Positions 1 to 6,868 of a stretch of 7,682 bases of DNA are shown piece after piece (position 1 is the stretch's first letter; the number at the start of each line of letters is the position of its first letter). The notes under the pieces were generated by a model, which was given only the letters and a program-made list of their open reading frames with translations, did not search any database and was not told the DNA's origin. The DNA is from Bacillota bacterium (lineage in GTDB: Bacteria > Bacillota > UBA4882 > UBA8346). The stretch covers positions 1 through 7,682 of the forward strand of contig DNPQ01000556.1 of NCBI GenBank assembly GCA_003501335.1, given 5' to 3'. A program made the position numbers and the translations under genes.

Positions 1-157
1 ATTGGATTTTCTATCTAGGCCGAAAGTATTTTCATAGAGATTTGTCTTTTCTTGCAGGTTTATATTTTATATTTGTGGAACTAAATTAATTTGAATTATA
101 TGTTGTAATGCGTATAGGATAAAATTCGGTTGTGCCGATTTAGGTTCATTCGTGAGT

Positions 158-186
158 TTGCTGAATTTTTAGGAAATTTATATAGT
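158..186 (+). promoter_or_regulatory. Candidate sigma-A promoter for the nuclease-helicase gene
   Basis: TTGCTG at 158-163 and TATAGT at 181-186 are separated by exactly 17 bases. The -10 box matches the vegetative consensus at 5 of 6 positions, but the -35 box at only 3 of 6. Transcription would start near 193 and give a leader of about 65 bases before the TTG start at 259. The region is AT-rich and offers other -10-like strings (for example around 63-73 and 112-125), so this is the best of several weak candidates. Confidence 0.3.
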
Positions 187-245
187 ACGCTTATATGGAG
201 CATGAACATTATTGGCTACGCCGTAAAATTGACGAGTTACGTGTT

Positions 246-250
246 AGGAG
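246..250 (+). promoter_or_regulatory. Ribosome binding site that fixes the TTG start at 259
   Basis: AGGAG lies 8 bases before the TTG at 259. The in-frame GTG at 250 overlaps this site and the GTG at 241 lies before it, so neither can use it. The in-frame ATG at 202 has a GGAG only about two bases upstream, which is too close. Starting at 259 also places the first metal-binding motif of the PHP domain at residues 6-10, where this family normally has it. Confidence 0.7.
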
Positions 251-258
251 TGATATTT

Positions 259-3200
259 TTGCCTTGGGTCGCCGACTTACATATTCATTCCCATTTTTCC
301 ATGGCTACCAGTAAAGAATGCAATCCACGAAATTTACACCGTTGGGCGGGATTAAAAGGGGTTGCATTAGTCGGCAGTGGTGACTTTACGCATCCAGGAT
401 GGCGAATGGAACTGCGTGATAATCTTATTGTTGCAGAACCGGGATTTTACCGACTTAAGGACCCGCCAGAACCGGAAGTTCCAGGGAGTCCGGAAATACG
501 GTTTGTGATTACGGGTGAATTAAGTACGATTTATAAAAAAAATGGCCGAGTCCGAAAAGTTCATCATTTAGTAGTTCTTCCATCTTTAGAAGCGGCCGAT
601 CAAATCAGTGACAAACTTGAAGAACTGGGAATGAACATCCGAGCTGATGGAAGACCGATCTTAGGGATGGACAGTCATCGCTTATTGGAACTTATTTTAA
701 ATGTCTGTCCGGAAGTGATTTTTATTCCGGCCCATATTTGGACACCCCATTTTTCGGTTTTCGGTTCGAACTCAGGCTTTGACGACATTTTGGAATGTTA
801 TGAAGATTTGACCCAGTATATATTTGCACTGGAAACCGGCTTATCGTCGGATCCCGCTATGAATTGGCGTTGGTCGGCTTTGGATCGTTTTACATTGGTG
901 TCAAATTCAGATGCTCATAATCCAACCAACTTAGCCAGGGAAGCCAATCTTTTTAAAGGAGAATTTACATATCAGGGTCTAAAAAAAGCACTTTTACATA
1001 AGGATTCGGCTGAGTTTGCAGGGACCCTTGAATTTTTCCCGGAAGAGGGCAAGTATCATTATGATGGACATCGCAACTGTGAGGTGTGTTTAAAACCGGA
1101 GGAAACGATTTTAAAAGCTGGTATTTGTCCGGTATGTGGACGTAAGGTCACTGTGGGGGTACTTCATCGAGTTACCGAGCTTGCTGATCGTCCGGTTGGA
1201 TTTAAACCTGAAGGCTCATATCCTTATGAAAGCCTAGTCCCATTACGGGAGATAATTGGATCAGCCATTCATAGCGGCGTAAAATCTCAAAAGGTAGAGC
1301 GGATATATTTTGATTTACTGCGAAGTTGCGGACCGGAATTATCAATTTTGCGGGAAACCGATCTAACTGAAATCGTAAAAAATGCCGGAGTTTTAGTAGG
1401 GGACGGGATCCGGCGACTAAGGTCCGGGGAGGTTTCAGTAAAGCCCGGTTATGATGGGGCCTATGGCGTAATTTCAGTTCTCAGAGAAGATGACCGCCAG
1501 GCACTTAAGGGCCAAGCCGCCCTTTTTGAATCGGATACAATCATTGAAAAAGCGAAAGGCCCTTTATTGGGCTCGATTATGAATGAAATAGCATTCCAAA
1601 TAAGTCAGACAGAAAATTTAGCCATAAAACGCCAACCGACTTCATCTACTTTTGAATTAAGCCTGGAGCAATTGGAGATCATTCAAACCGATCATCCGGT
1701 TTCAGTTGTCATTGCGGGTCCTGGAGCCGGGAAAACTCGAACACTGGTAGAACGAATTTCTTATTTAATTAGAGAAAAAAATGTCAATCCTGCGCAAATC
1801 ACCGGGGTAACATTTACAAATAAAGCAGCCACAGAGCTAAAATCAAGAATAGCCACTATTTTTAAGGGTGATAAAAGGGTCAATCATTTAAATTTGGGAA
1901 CTTTTCACAGTATTTCATGGCGGATTTTAAATAAAAATCCAGAGTCGTTAGCTTTCAAGCTTTTGGATGAGTATGAAGCCCGAGAAATAATCGAAGAAGT
2001 CCTTCGGCATAATCGGGTTCCGATGACCGCTCGTGAAGCCGCATTGATTATTTCTTTGATCAAAAATAAGTATCTCTGGGAAACGGAGTTGACGATACCT
2101 TCGAAGGTATCAGAAATATATCAGGCTTATCAGAAAAATTTATTGTTCTATCAGCGATGGGATTTTGATGATGTATTACTAAACGCCGTCGAATTATGGG
2201 AAGAAGATCCTACTTGGCTTTTCCCCTTTAAACAGCAGTTTCATTATTTACTGGTTGATGAATTTCAAGATATCAATCCGATTCAATTTAAACTAATCAA
2301 ATTATGGGCCAAAGAGAATCAAAACTTAATGGTGATTGGGGATCCCAATCAATCAATTTATGGATTTAGGGGAGCCAGTGCCAGCTTTTTTGAAAAATTG
2401 GGAACAGAAAGTGAACTACCAAAGGCCGCATCATTTCATCTAAGTCATAATTACCGTTCTTCACCGCTGCTGATAAAGGCCGCCAATTCATTGATTTCCT
2501 CACAATATTGGCAAACTATTCCTGAAAATACTAAGATAGATTCTCCGCTAATAGTCCATTTAGAGGCCCAGACTGAAAAATCCGCAGCAAAATTGATTGT
2601 AGATGAGATAAGTGATTTACTGGGTGGATCAACGATGATACAAGCCCATAACCACAAAAGGGGCAAGAAAACAGGGAATGGTGCTTCATATGGCTTCGGT
2701 GATGTGGCTATTTTATATCGTACTGGGAAGCAAGCACTGATGATTGAGCAAGCGCTGGCAGCGGCTGGCTTACCTTATCGCCTTGTAGGACCGATAGGAA
2801 CTTTAGAGGCTTCAACAGTTAAAGATTTTTTAACATTTTTTAGGTACATTTATTACCCGGATGATCTTTTTTTGTTACGGGCTAACTTGCGGCAACCCCG
2901 CTGGGGTTTTAAAAGTACGGATGTTGATGAGTTAATGGACTTGATAAGGCTTCGAGCCGAAACTTCCACCAATCAATTGGATAAAATATTGGATATCGAG
3001 GTTGCTGAAGAAAAGCTTAATCAATTACGGCAATTTTATGGAGTAGTACAATACTACAAGGCCCAAATGCATAAAAAAGCTTCAGAAATTATTGATGATT
3101 GGCAATTAAGGATGGATCCTATAGAGGCCGAGGAATTAGAGCGGTTTAAAAAGATTTGCGAAAACTATCGGAGTTTGGATGAACTATTTCGGGAATTGCC

Positions 3201-3576
3201 CTTGGCTGCTGAAGCTGATATTTTTCGTAAAGGTGACCAGACCTCTGGAACCGAAGCCATCACTCTTTCAACGATTCATGCTGCCAAAGGGTTAGAATTT
3301 CCGGTAGTTTTTATTAGCGGAGTCGAGGAGGGCTTGATACCTTATGGAACCGATCCGATTCCAGATGCCGTTAGTGAAGAACAACGATTATTTTATGTAG
3401 GCGCGACTAGGGCGAAACAGCAACTTTATTTAGTGAGTTCACGATATCGGACCCGCTTTGGTGAGCAGCTTCCAGTCGAAGCATCACGTTTTCTTAAACT
3501 TCTTCCACCAGAGGTCGTGGAAAAAGTTACGGCAGAATATCATGAGGGGCAGGCTAAGCAATTGGAATTATTTTAA
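259..3576 (+). CDS. Endonuclease Q-type PHP nuclease fused to a UvrD/PcrA-like superfamily 1 helicase
   Basis: The protein has 1105 residues. Residues 1 to about 410 match the endonuclease Q family (PHP phosphoesterase with a zinc ribbon). Likely metal and catalytic residues are D6, H8 and H10 (DLHIHSH), D42 and H45, E87, H102/H103, H159, the ETGLSSDP segment with D198, and D218/H220 (SNSDAH). The zinc ribbon is C274, C277, C290, C293. A linker follows, and a full SF1A helicase begins near 465: Q-motif Q471, Walker A GPGAGKT 487-493, DEFQD 667-671, GDPNQSIYGFRGA 694-706, NYRSS with R733, TIHAAKGLEF 1005-1014, and R1043/R1051 in motif VI. Characterised EndoQ enzymes nick 5' of uracil, hypoxanthine, xanthine and abasic sites; UvrD helicases unwind 3' to 5'. 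Both halves look intact. QAALF (419-423) and the terminal QLELF (1101-1105) resemble sliding-clamp-binding motifs. The protein is predicted cytoplasmic. The domain calls are firm; repair of deaminated DNA is inferred from family knowledge. Confidence 0.9.
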   Translation: MPWVADLHIHSHFSMATSKECNPRNLHRWAGLKGVALVGSGDFTHPGWRMELRDNLIVAEPGFYRLKDPPEPEVPGSPEIRFVITGELSTIYKKNGRVRKVHHLVVLPSLEAADQISDKLEELGMNIRADGRPILGMDSHRLLELILNVCPEVIFIPAHIWTPHFSVFGSNSGFDDILECYEDLTQYIFALETGLSSDPAMNWRWSALDRFTLVSNSDAHNPTNLAREANLFKGEFTYQGLKKALLHKDSAEFAGTLEFFPEEGKYHYDGHRNCEVCLKPEETILKAGICPVCGRKVTVGVLHRVTELADRPVGFKPEGSYPYESLVPLREIIGSAIHSGVKSQKVERIYFDLLRSCGPELSILRETDLTEIVKNAGVLVGDGIRRLRSGEVSVKPGYDGAYGVISVLREDDRQALKGQAALFESDTIIEKAKGPLLGSIMNEIAFQISQTENLAIKRQPTSSTFELSLEQLEIIQTDHPVSVVIAGPGAGKTRTLVERISYLIREKNVNPAQITGVTFTNKAATELKSRIATIFKGDKRVNHLNLGTFHSISWRILNKNPESLAFKLLDEYEAREIIEEVLRHNRVPMTAREAALIISLIKNKYLWETELTIPSKVSEIYQAYQKNLLFYQRWDFDDVLLNAVELWEEDPTWLFPFKQQFHYLLVDEFQDINPIQFKLIKLWAKENQNLMVIGDPNQSIYGFRGASASFFEKLGTESELPKAASFHLSHNYRSSPLLIKAANSLISSQYWQTIPENTKIDSPLIVHLEAQTEKSAAKLIVDEISDLLGGSTMIQAHNHKRGKKTGNGASYGFGDVAILYRTGKQALMIEQALAAAGLPYRLVGPIGTLEASTVKDFLTFFRYIYYPDDLFLLRANLRQPRWGFKSTDVDELMDLIRLRAETSTNQLDKILDIEVAEEKLNQLRQFYGVVQYYKAQMHKKASEIIDDWQLRMDPIEAEELERFKKICENYRSLDELFRELPLAAEADIFRKGDQTSGTEAITLSTIHAAKGLEFPVVFISGVEEGLIPYGTDPIPDAVSEEQRLFYVGATRAKQQLYLVSSRYRTRFGEQLPVEASRFLKLLPPEVVEKVTAEYHEGQAKQLELF

Positions 3577-3644
3577 TCTTATTCATGGGAACTTAACTGG
3601 GTGATTTTTTGAAATTATCCCATATTAAATTTATGAGAATGAAC

Positions 3645-3648
3645 GGAG
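3645..3648 (+). promoter_or_regulatory. Ribosome binding site that supports the TTG start at 3656
   Basis: GGAG sits 7 bases before TTG 3656. Starting there gives MIIIGERIN, the expected N-terminus of the methyltransferase family, and no in-frame ATG lies nearby. This is the second apparent TTG start in the window. Confidence 0.7.
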
Positions 3649-3655
3649 TGGTTGA

Positions 3656-4456
3656 TTGATCATTATTGGAGAACGGATTAATAGCAGCCGTAAAGCTATA
3701 GCTCCGGCCATAGCAGCTAGGGATTCTCAATTGATAACCAGGGAAGCTAGCTTACAAATAGCAGCCGGGGTTTCTTATATTGATGTAAACTGCGGTACTT
3801 TGATGGAAGAAGAACCGGAGGCATTAGAATGGCTGGTCAAAACCGTACAAGATGCCACTGAAGGAAATCTATGCTCACTTGATAGTCCAAATCCACTTGC
3901 TTTGGAAAGGGCTCTTAAGGTCCATAAGGGAAAACCTATAGTCAATTCAATTACTGGCGAGCATGAAAGGTTGGCTGCAACATTGCCATTGGTGCGGGAT
4001 TACAAAACGGCAATAGTGGCTTTGGTTATGAATGATAATGGCATGCCGGAGACAGCTGAGGAACGTTTACAAATTGCAGATGATTTGGTTAATGAATTAA
4101 CGAAAGCCGGAGTGGAGCTTACCGATATTTATCTTGATCCGATGGTTCGCCCCGTAAGCACAGGGGGTCATTATGGGCGGGTAGTCTTTGAAACTATCCA
4201 AAAAATGAATCAGGAATTTCCGGGTATTCATACGATTTGCGGTCTCTCGAATATTTCTTTCGGATTACCGGCCCGTAAATTAATGAATCAGACTTTTTTA
4301 ATTATGGCGATGATGGCTGGACTGGATTCAGCAATTTTAGATCCCCTGGATAAGAGATTGATGTCTTTATTAAAAGCGGCTGATGTGTTGTTAGAACAGG
4401 ATGATTATGCATTGAAATTCATTACAGCATTTCGGGAAGAAAAATTGGAATTTTGA
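3656..4456 (+). CDS. acsE: Methyltetrahydrofolate:corrinoid protein methyltransferase (AcsE/MeTr-like)
   Basis: This 266-residue protein is close to the roughly 262-residue Moorella AcsE and spans the whole pterin-binding, dihydropteroate synthase-like barrel. Visible landmarks are GERIN (5-9), DVNCG (43-47), D76 in LDSPN, N97 in VNS, MNDNGMP, D161 in LDPMV, and GLSNIS with N199. These line up with the pterin-contacting Asp and Asn residues known from Moorella MeTr (D75, N96, D160, N199). The family moves the N5 methyl of methyltetrahydrofolate to or from a cobalamin protein. In acetogens this feeds the corrinoid iron-sulfur protein of the Wood-Ljungdahl pathway. There is no membrane segment or signal peptide. 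The gene follows the nuclease-helicase by 79 bases and precedes folD by 8, so co-transcription with folD is likely. Homologues also serve methylamine, glycine betaine or O-demethylase systems (MtgA-like), and no corrinoid protein gene is visible here, so the exact partner is unknown. Confidence 0.85.
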   Translation: MIIIGERINSSRKAIAPAIAARDSQLITREASLQIAAGVSYIDVNCGTLMEEEPEALEWLVKTVQDATEGNLCSLDSPNPLALERALKVHKGKPIVNSITGEHERLAATLPLVRDYKTAIVALVMNDNGMPETAEERLQIADDLVNELTKAGVELTDIYLDPMVRPVSTGGHYGRVVFETIQKMNQEFPGIHTICGLSNISFGLPARKLMNQTFLIMAMMAGLDSAILDPLDKRLMSLLKAADVLLEQDDYALKFITAFREEKLEF

Positions 4457-4464
4457 GGTGTGAA

Positions 4465-5310
4465 ATGTCTGCCAAAATTATTGATGGTAAAGCGGTAGCC
4501 GCGAAAATCAAAGCCAATTTAAAACTCCAGATAGCTGATTTAACATCAAAGGGAAAAACCCCCGGTCTTGCTGTAGTTATTGTGGGGGATAACCCATCTT
4601 CGCGTAAATATGTGAATATGAAAAAGAGGGCCTGTGCTGAACTCGGCGTTTACTCGGAGGAGCATTCGTTATCCCGAGATTCAACCCAATCAGAATTGCT
4701 TTGTCTGATTGATGATCTCAACCAAAACCCGAGGATACATGGTATTTTAGTTCAATTGCCATTACCTTCACATTTAAATGAAGGACAAGTTATTGAGAGA
4801 ATTGCACCATCCAAAGATGTTGATGGATTTCATCCAATCAGCGTCGGTAAATTAATGATTGGGATTCCCGGCTTTATATCGTGCACTCCGGCGGGAGTGA
4901 TGGAACTTATTAAGGAAACCGGAGTTTCGATTGAAGGAAAAGAATGTGTGGTGATTGGTCGCAGTAATATTGTAGGCAAACCACAGGCTATATTATTATT
5001 AAGAGAACACGGCACAGTCACGATTTGTCATTCGAGAACCCCTGACTTAGCAGCATGTTGCCGAAGAGCGGATATTTTAATTGCCGCGGTGGGGAAACCC
5101 GAGCTCATTAAGGGAGATATGATCAAACCCGGAGCAGTCGTCATTGATGTCGGGACTAGTGTGAATGCTGAAGGAAAATTAGTTGGAGACGTTCATTTTG
5201 ATTCTGTTTCCAAAGTAGCCGGTTGGCTGACTCCGGTCCCGGGTGGTGTGGGGCCGATGACGATAGCAATGTTGATGAAAAATACGGTAGAAAGTGCCTT
5301 GAATTTTTAA
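4465..5310 (+). CDS. folD: Bifunctional methylenetetrahydrofolate dehydrogenase / methenyltetrahydrofolate cyclohydrolase
   Basis: The 281-residue product has the normal FolD length and signatures. YVNMK (49-53) carries the catalytic lysine K53. QLPLP is at 97-101. KDVDGFHP contains D120, and GRSNIVGKP (165-173) forms the dinucleotide-binding loop. HSRT follows, and PGGVGP (259-264) closes the C-terminus. The enzyme interconverts 5,10-methylene-, 5,10-methenyl- and 10-formyl-tetrahydrofolate in the cytoplasm using NAD(P). ATG 4465 is chosen because GAGGTG at 4455-4460 serves it and MSAKIIDGK is a typical FolD N-terminus; a TTG four codons upstream overlaps the previous stop and has no separate site. 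The gene starts 8 bases after the methyltransferase stop, so the pair probably forms a one-carbon operon. Its stop TAA at 5308-5310 overlaps the stop of the opposing HD-GYP gene, leaving no room for a terminator between them. Confidence 0.95.
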   Translation: MSAKIIDGKAVAAKIKANLKLQIADLTSKGKTPGLAVVIVGDNPSSRKYVNMKKRACAELGVYSEEHSLSRDSTQSELLCLIDDLNQNPRIHGILVQLPLPSHLNEGQVIERIAPSKDVDGFHPISVGKLMIGIPGFISCTPAGVMELIKETGVSIEGKECVVIGRSNIVGKPQAILLLREHGTVTICHSRTPDLAACCRRADILIAAVGKPELIKGDMIKPGAVVIDVGTSVNAEGKLVGDVHFDSVSKVAGWLTPVPGGVGPMTIAMLMKNTVESALNF

Positions 5311-6392
5311 CCAATTGCATCAATCTCATCATCCTTTAAGGCTTTGGTAATGAATAATGTCAGATCTTTTTTTAAATCTTTTTCTACGGATTTTTTGAAG
5401 TATAAACCAGCGTGATCAAAGATTATTTTAATGACCGGACGAGCAGGAAAGTCTCTTGGAACATTGATAACGATACCTTTTTCACCGGTATTGAGGAGAA
5501 CCATGCTCCCAATAGGAAATGGGGCGATGTTTTCCAAAAATACTTTCGATAACTCCGGATCAAACTGAGTTTCTCCTTGATCCCGAATATATTCAATAAC
5601 TTCTTGGGACAAAAATCTTTTGCGGTAGACTCGATCCGTTGACATTGCATCATATACATCAGCAAGTGCTACGATTCGTGCCGATTCATAAATATCCGTA
5701 CCTTTAAGACCCATTGGATAACCGGTTCCGTCAAATTTTTCATGATGTTGCCAAGCAATATAGGATGCTTCCTCACTGATTGAGTCGCATTGTTTTAAAA
5801 TATCATAGCCAAATTGAGGATGCTTTTTGATTTCGGCATACTCTTCTTGCGTCAAACTGCCATTTTTGTTGAGAATTTTAAAAGAGATTTTGGCTTTCCC
5901 GATATCATGAAGAAGAGCACCGGTTCCGAGGTGTTTTAACTTCTGGTAATTATAATTTAAAGCAATTCCGGTCATCAGAGATAAAATACATACTGCGACA
6001 TTATGAGCATAATGATAATCATTCATAGCTCGTATTTCTACTAAATTATATAAAATATCATGATTGAGGAGTAGCTCTTCAATAATACTTGCAATAACCG
6101 GCTGGATTTCTTCGCCATTCCAGGTTTTATTTTCACGAATATGGTCCATCACTTCTTTGGTAATTCGGGTGGCGTCATTTTTAGTCTGCGTCTTGACCAA
6201 TTCATCCACTTCAATCTTTCCAGTATATTTATCGGAAATATACACAGTGGATACGCCAAAGTGCAACAATTTGGCGATAAAGCCATCGGTTAAACGGGTC
6301 CCCGCTGCGAGTAAAGTGTTCCCGTCCGCAGAATAAATATTCTTCGCCAGTTGCATTTTATTGGTCACATGTTGAATTGATAAGATTAGCAT
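5307..6392 (-). CDS. HD-GYP domain protein, probable cyclic-di-GMP phosphodiesterase
   Basis: The 361-residue product has three parts. Residues 1 to about 100 are an N-terminal module common in soluble HD-GYP proteins. The HD-GYP domain covers about 105-290, and a short beta-rich C-terminal module (PIGSMVLLNTGEKGIVINV, 293-311) follows. The metal and signature set looks complete: H130, H162-D163 with K166 in LLHDIGK, H191, H216-H217, D221 with GTGYP (222-226), and D245 in ALADVYDAM. Such enzymes hydrolyse c-di-GMP to pGpG or GMP and so lower the signal that favours sessile life. No membrane segment, receiver or PAS domain is visible, so the protein is probably cytoplasmic. ATG 6392 has GGAG (6399-6402) six bases upstream. 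The leader carries a c-di-GMP-I riboswitch, which supports the functional call. Substrate is inferred from the family and the riboswitch. The gene converges on folD. Confidence 0.92.
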   Translation of the reverse strand: MLILSIQHVTNKMQLAKNIYSADGNTLLAAGTRLTDGFIAKLLHFGVSTVYISDKYTGKIEVDELVKTQTKNDATRITKEVMDHIRENKTWNGEEIQPVIASIIEELLLNHDILYNLVEIRAMNDYHYAHNVAVCILSLMTGIALNYNYQKLKHLGTGALLHDIGKAKISFKILNKNGSLTQEEYAEIKKHPQFGYDILKQCDSISEEASYIAWQHHEKFDGTGYPMGLKGTDIYESARIVALADVYDAMSTDRVYRKRFLSQEVIEYIRDQGETQFDPELSKVFLENIAPFPIGSMVLLNTGEKGIVINVPRDFPARPVIKIIFDHAGLYFKKSVEKDLKKDLTLFITKALKDDEIDAIG

Positions 6393-6426
6393 TCAGTTCT
6401 CCAAAAATTAAATTTTCGCAAAACAA

Positions 6427-6545
6427 AAACAACACTTATTAGGTGGCCCGGCGATCAATAGCCTTCATTATTGAAAATAGGCTTTAGACCCGTAGCTTTG
6501 CGTCTCCGGCTTTCGCCGGATTTGCCTTTATCTTTTATGTTGTTT
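6427..6545 (-). promoter_or_regulatory. Cyclic-di-GMP-I (GEMM-I) riboswitch in the leader of the HD-GYP gene
   Basis: Read on the minus strand, the region has the aptamer landmarks in order. GGCAAA (6526-6521) comes first. A six-pair P2 hairpin capped by a GAAA tetraloop follows (arms 6515-6520 and 6505-6510, loop 6511-6514). Next is GACGCAAAG (about 6504-6496), then the CGGGTCTAA tetraloop-receptor side of P3, an inner P3 pairing AGCCT/AGGCT, and GCCGGGCCACC (6452-6442). Arms 6427-6434 and 6538-6545 are exactly complementary and may close P1. By ungapped alignment with Vibrio Vc2, the base matching ligand-contacting G20 is G (6526) and A47 is A (6499), which favours c-di-GMP over cGAMP. The aptamer ends about 50 bases before ATG 6392. 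I see no GC-rich terminator in that interval, so control may act on translation or on an alternative pairing I could not resolve. The aptamer is firm; the direction of control is not. Confidence 0.9.
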
Positions 6546-6554
6546 GCTATAACT

Positions 6555-6583
6555 AATTTACTACCAACAGTAGTGTTTATCAA
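6555..6583 (-). promoter_or_regulatory. Probable sigma-A promoter for the riboswitch and HD-GYP transcript
   Basis: On the minus strand TTGATA (6583-6578) matches the -35 consensus at 5 of 6 positions. TAAATT (6560-6555) matches the -10 box at 4 of 6, with a 17-base spacer. Transcription would start near 6548, only a few bases before the 5' arm of the candidate P1 helix of the riboswitch at 6545. That geometry is what a promoter driving this leader should show. Confidence 0.55.
6560..6574. repeat. 15-base inverted repeat inside the HD-GYP promoter spacer
   Basis: ACTAC (6560-6564) and GTAGT (6570-6574) are perfect inverted arms around a five-base centre. They fill most of the spacer between the predicted -35 and -10 boxes, where a repressor dimer could bind. 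The arms are short and could be chance in AT-rich DNA. Confidence 0.3.
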
Positions 6584-6868
6584 TAATATCATCTTAATTT
6601 TTTGTGAAATTTAATAGAAATTTTTGTTTCTAAATAAATTACAATAAAAAAGCGACTTTTTTGGATATTTATTTAAAATTTAAAAATCATTAACGAAAAT
6701 ATGAATGAAGAATAGCTTTTGCTAACTTTGTAAATCTATCAAATTTGGTATCCCTAATCTTGAAGGAAGGTTGAAAGTTTATAACTAAAATGAAGGAGAT
6801 ATCGGAAATCCATGTAATTATTTGATTAAATAAAAATTAAATTTTGAATTGAGTAAGTGGGGAAAAGA
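6584..6868. other. AT-rich divergent intergenic region
   Basis: No gene is recognised here. It contains two weak inverted repeats: TAGAAA/TTTCTA near 6615-6632, and AAAAAAG/CTTTTTT around a CGA loop at 6646-6662. The latter resembles a weak symmetrical terminator but lies between divergent genes. A good ribosome-binding-like AAGGAG at 6793-6798 is followed only by an ATG with an immediate stop (6812-6817) and overlaps an 11-codon frame from ATG 6790, so neither looks like a real gene. The promoter of the membrane protein gene must lie here, but no single candidate stands out. Confidence 0.5.

Noticed and set aside
3..89. Open frame on the plus strand ending in TAA that could be the C-terminus of an upstream membrane protein
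   Set aside because: It has only 28 codons, is AT-rich and shows no recognisable motif. It may be real, but nothing in the window supports it.
130..258. Upstream extension of the nuclease-helicase to TTG 130 (43 extra residues) or to ATG 202
   Set aside because: The extension is hydrophobic and unlike the family, has no properly spaced ribosome binding site, and would displace the N-terminal DLHIHS motif. TTG 259 has AGGAG eight bases upstream.
3609..3637. TTGAAA-17-TATGAG as a separate promoter for the methyltransferase gene
   Set aside because: Transcription would start almost on the ribosome binding site at 3645, leaving virtually no leader, and the -10 match is only 4 of 6. Not firm enough to list.
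6064..6336. 90-codon plus-strand open frame antisense to the HD-GYP gene
   Set aside because: It lies wholly opposite a well-supported HD-GYP gene and its translation shows no domain. Similar antisense frames at 2451-2666 and 4830-5021, and the 5423-5665 frame inside the HD-GYP gene, were dismissed for the same reason.
6427..6545. cGAMP-sensing variant (GEMM-Ib) of the riboswitch
   Set aside because: The base aligned with Vc2 position 20 is G rather than the A typical of the cGAMP variant, and the downstream gene is a c-di-GMP-type HD-GYP enzyme.
6790..6825. 11-codon micro-gene or leader peptide before the membrane protein gene
   Set aside because: The nearest upstream purine-rich site is about 19 bases away, and the strong AAGGAG lies inside the frame. 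No composition bias suggests attenuation.
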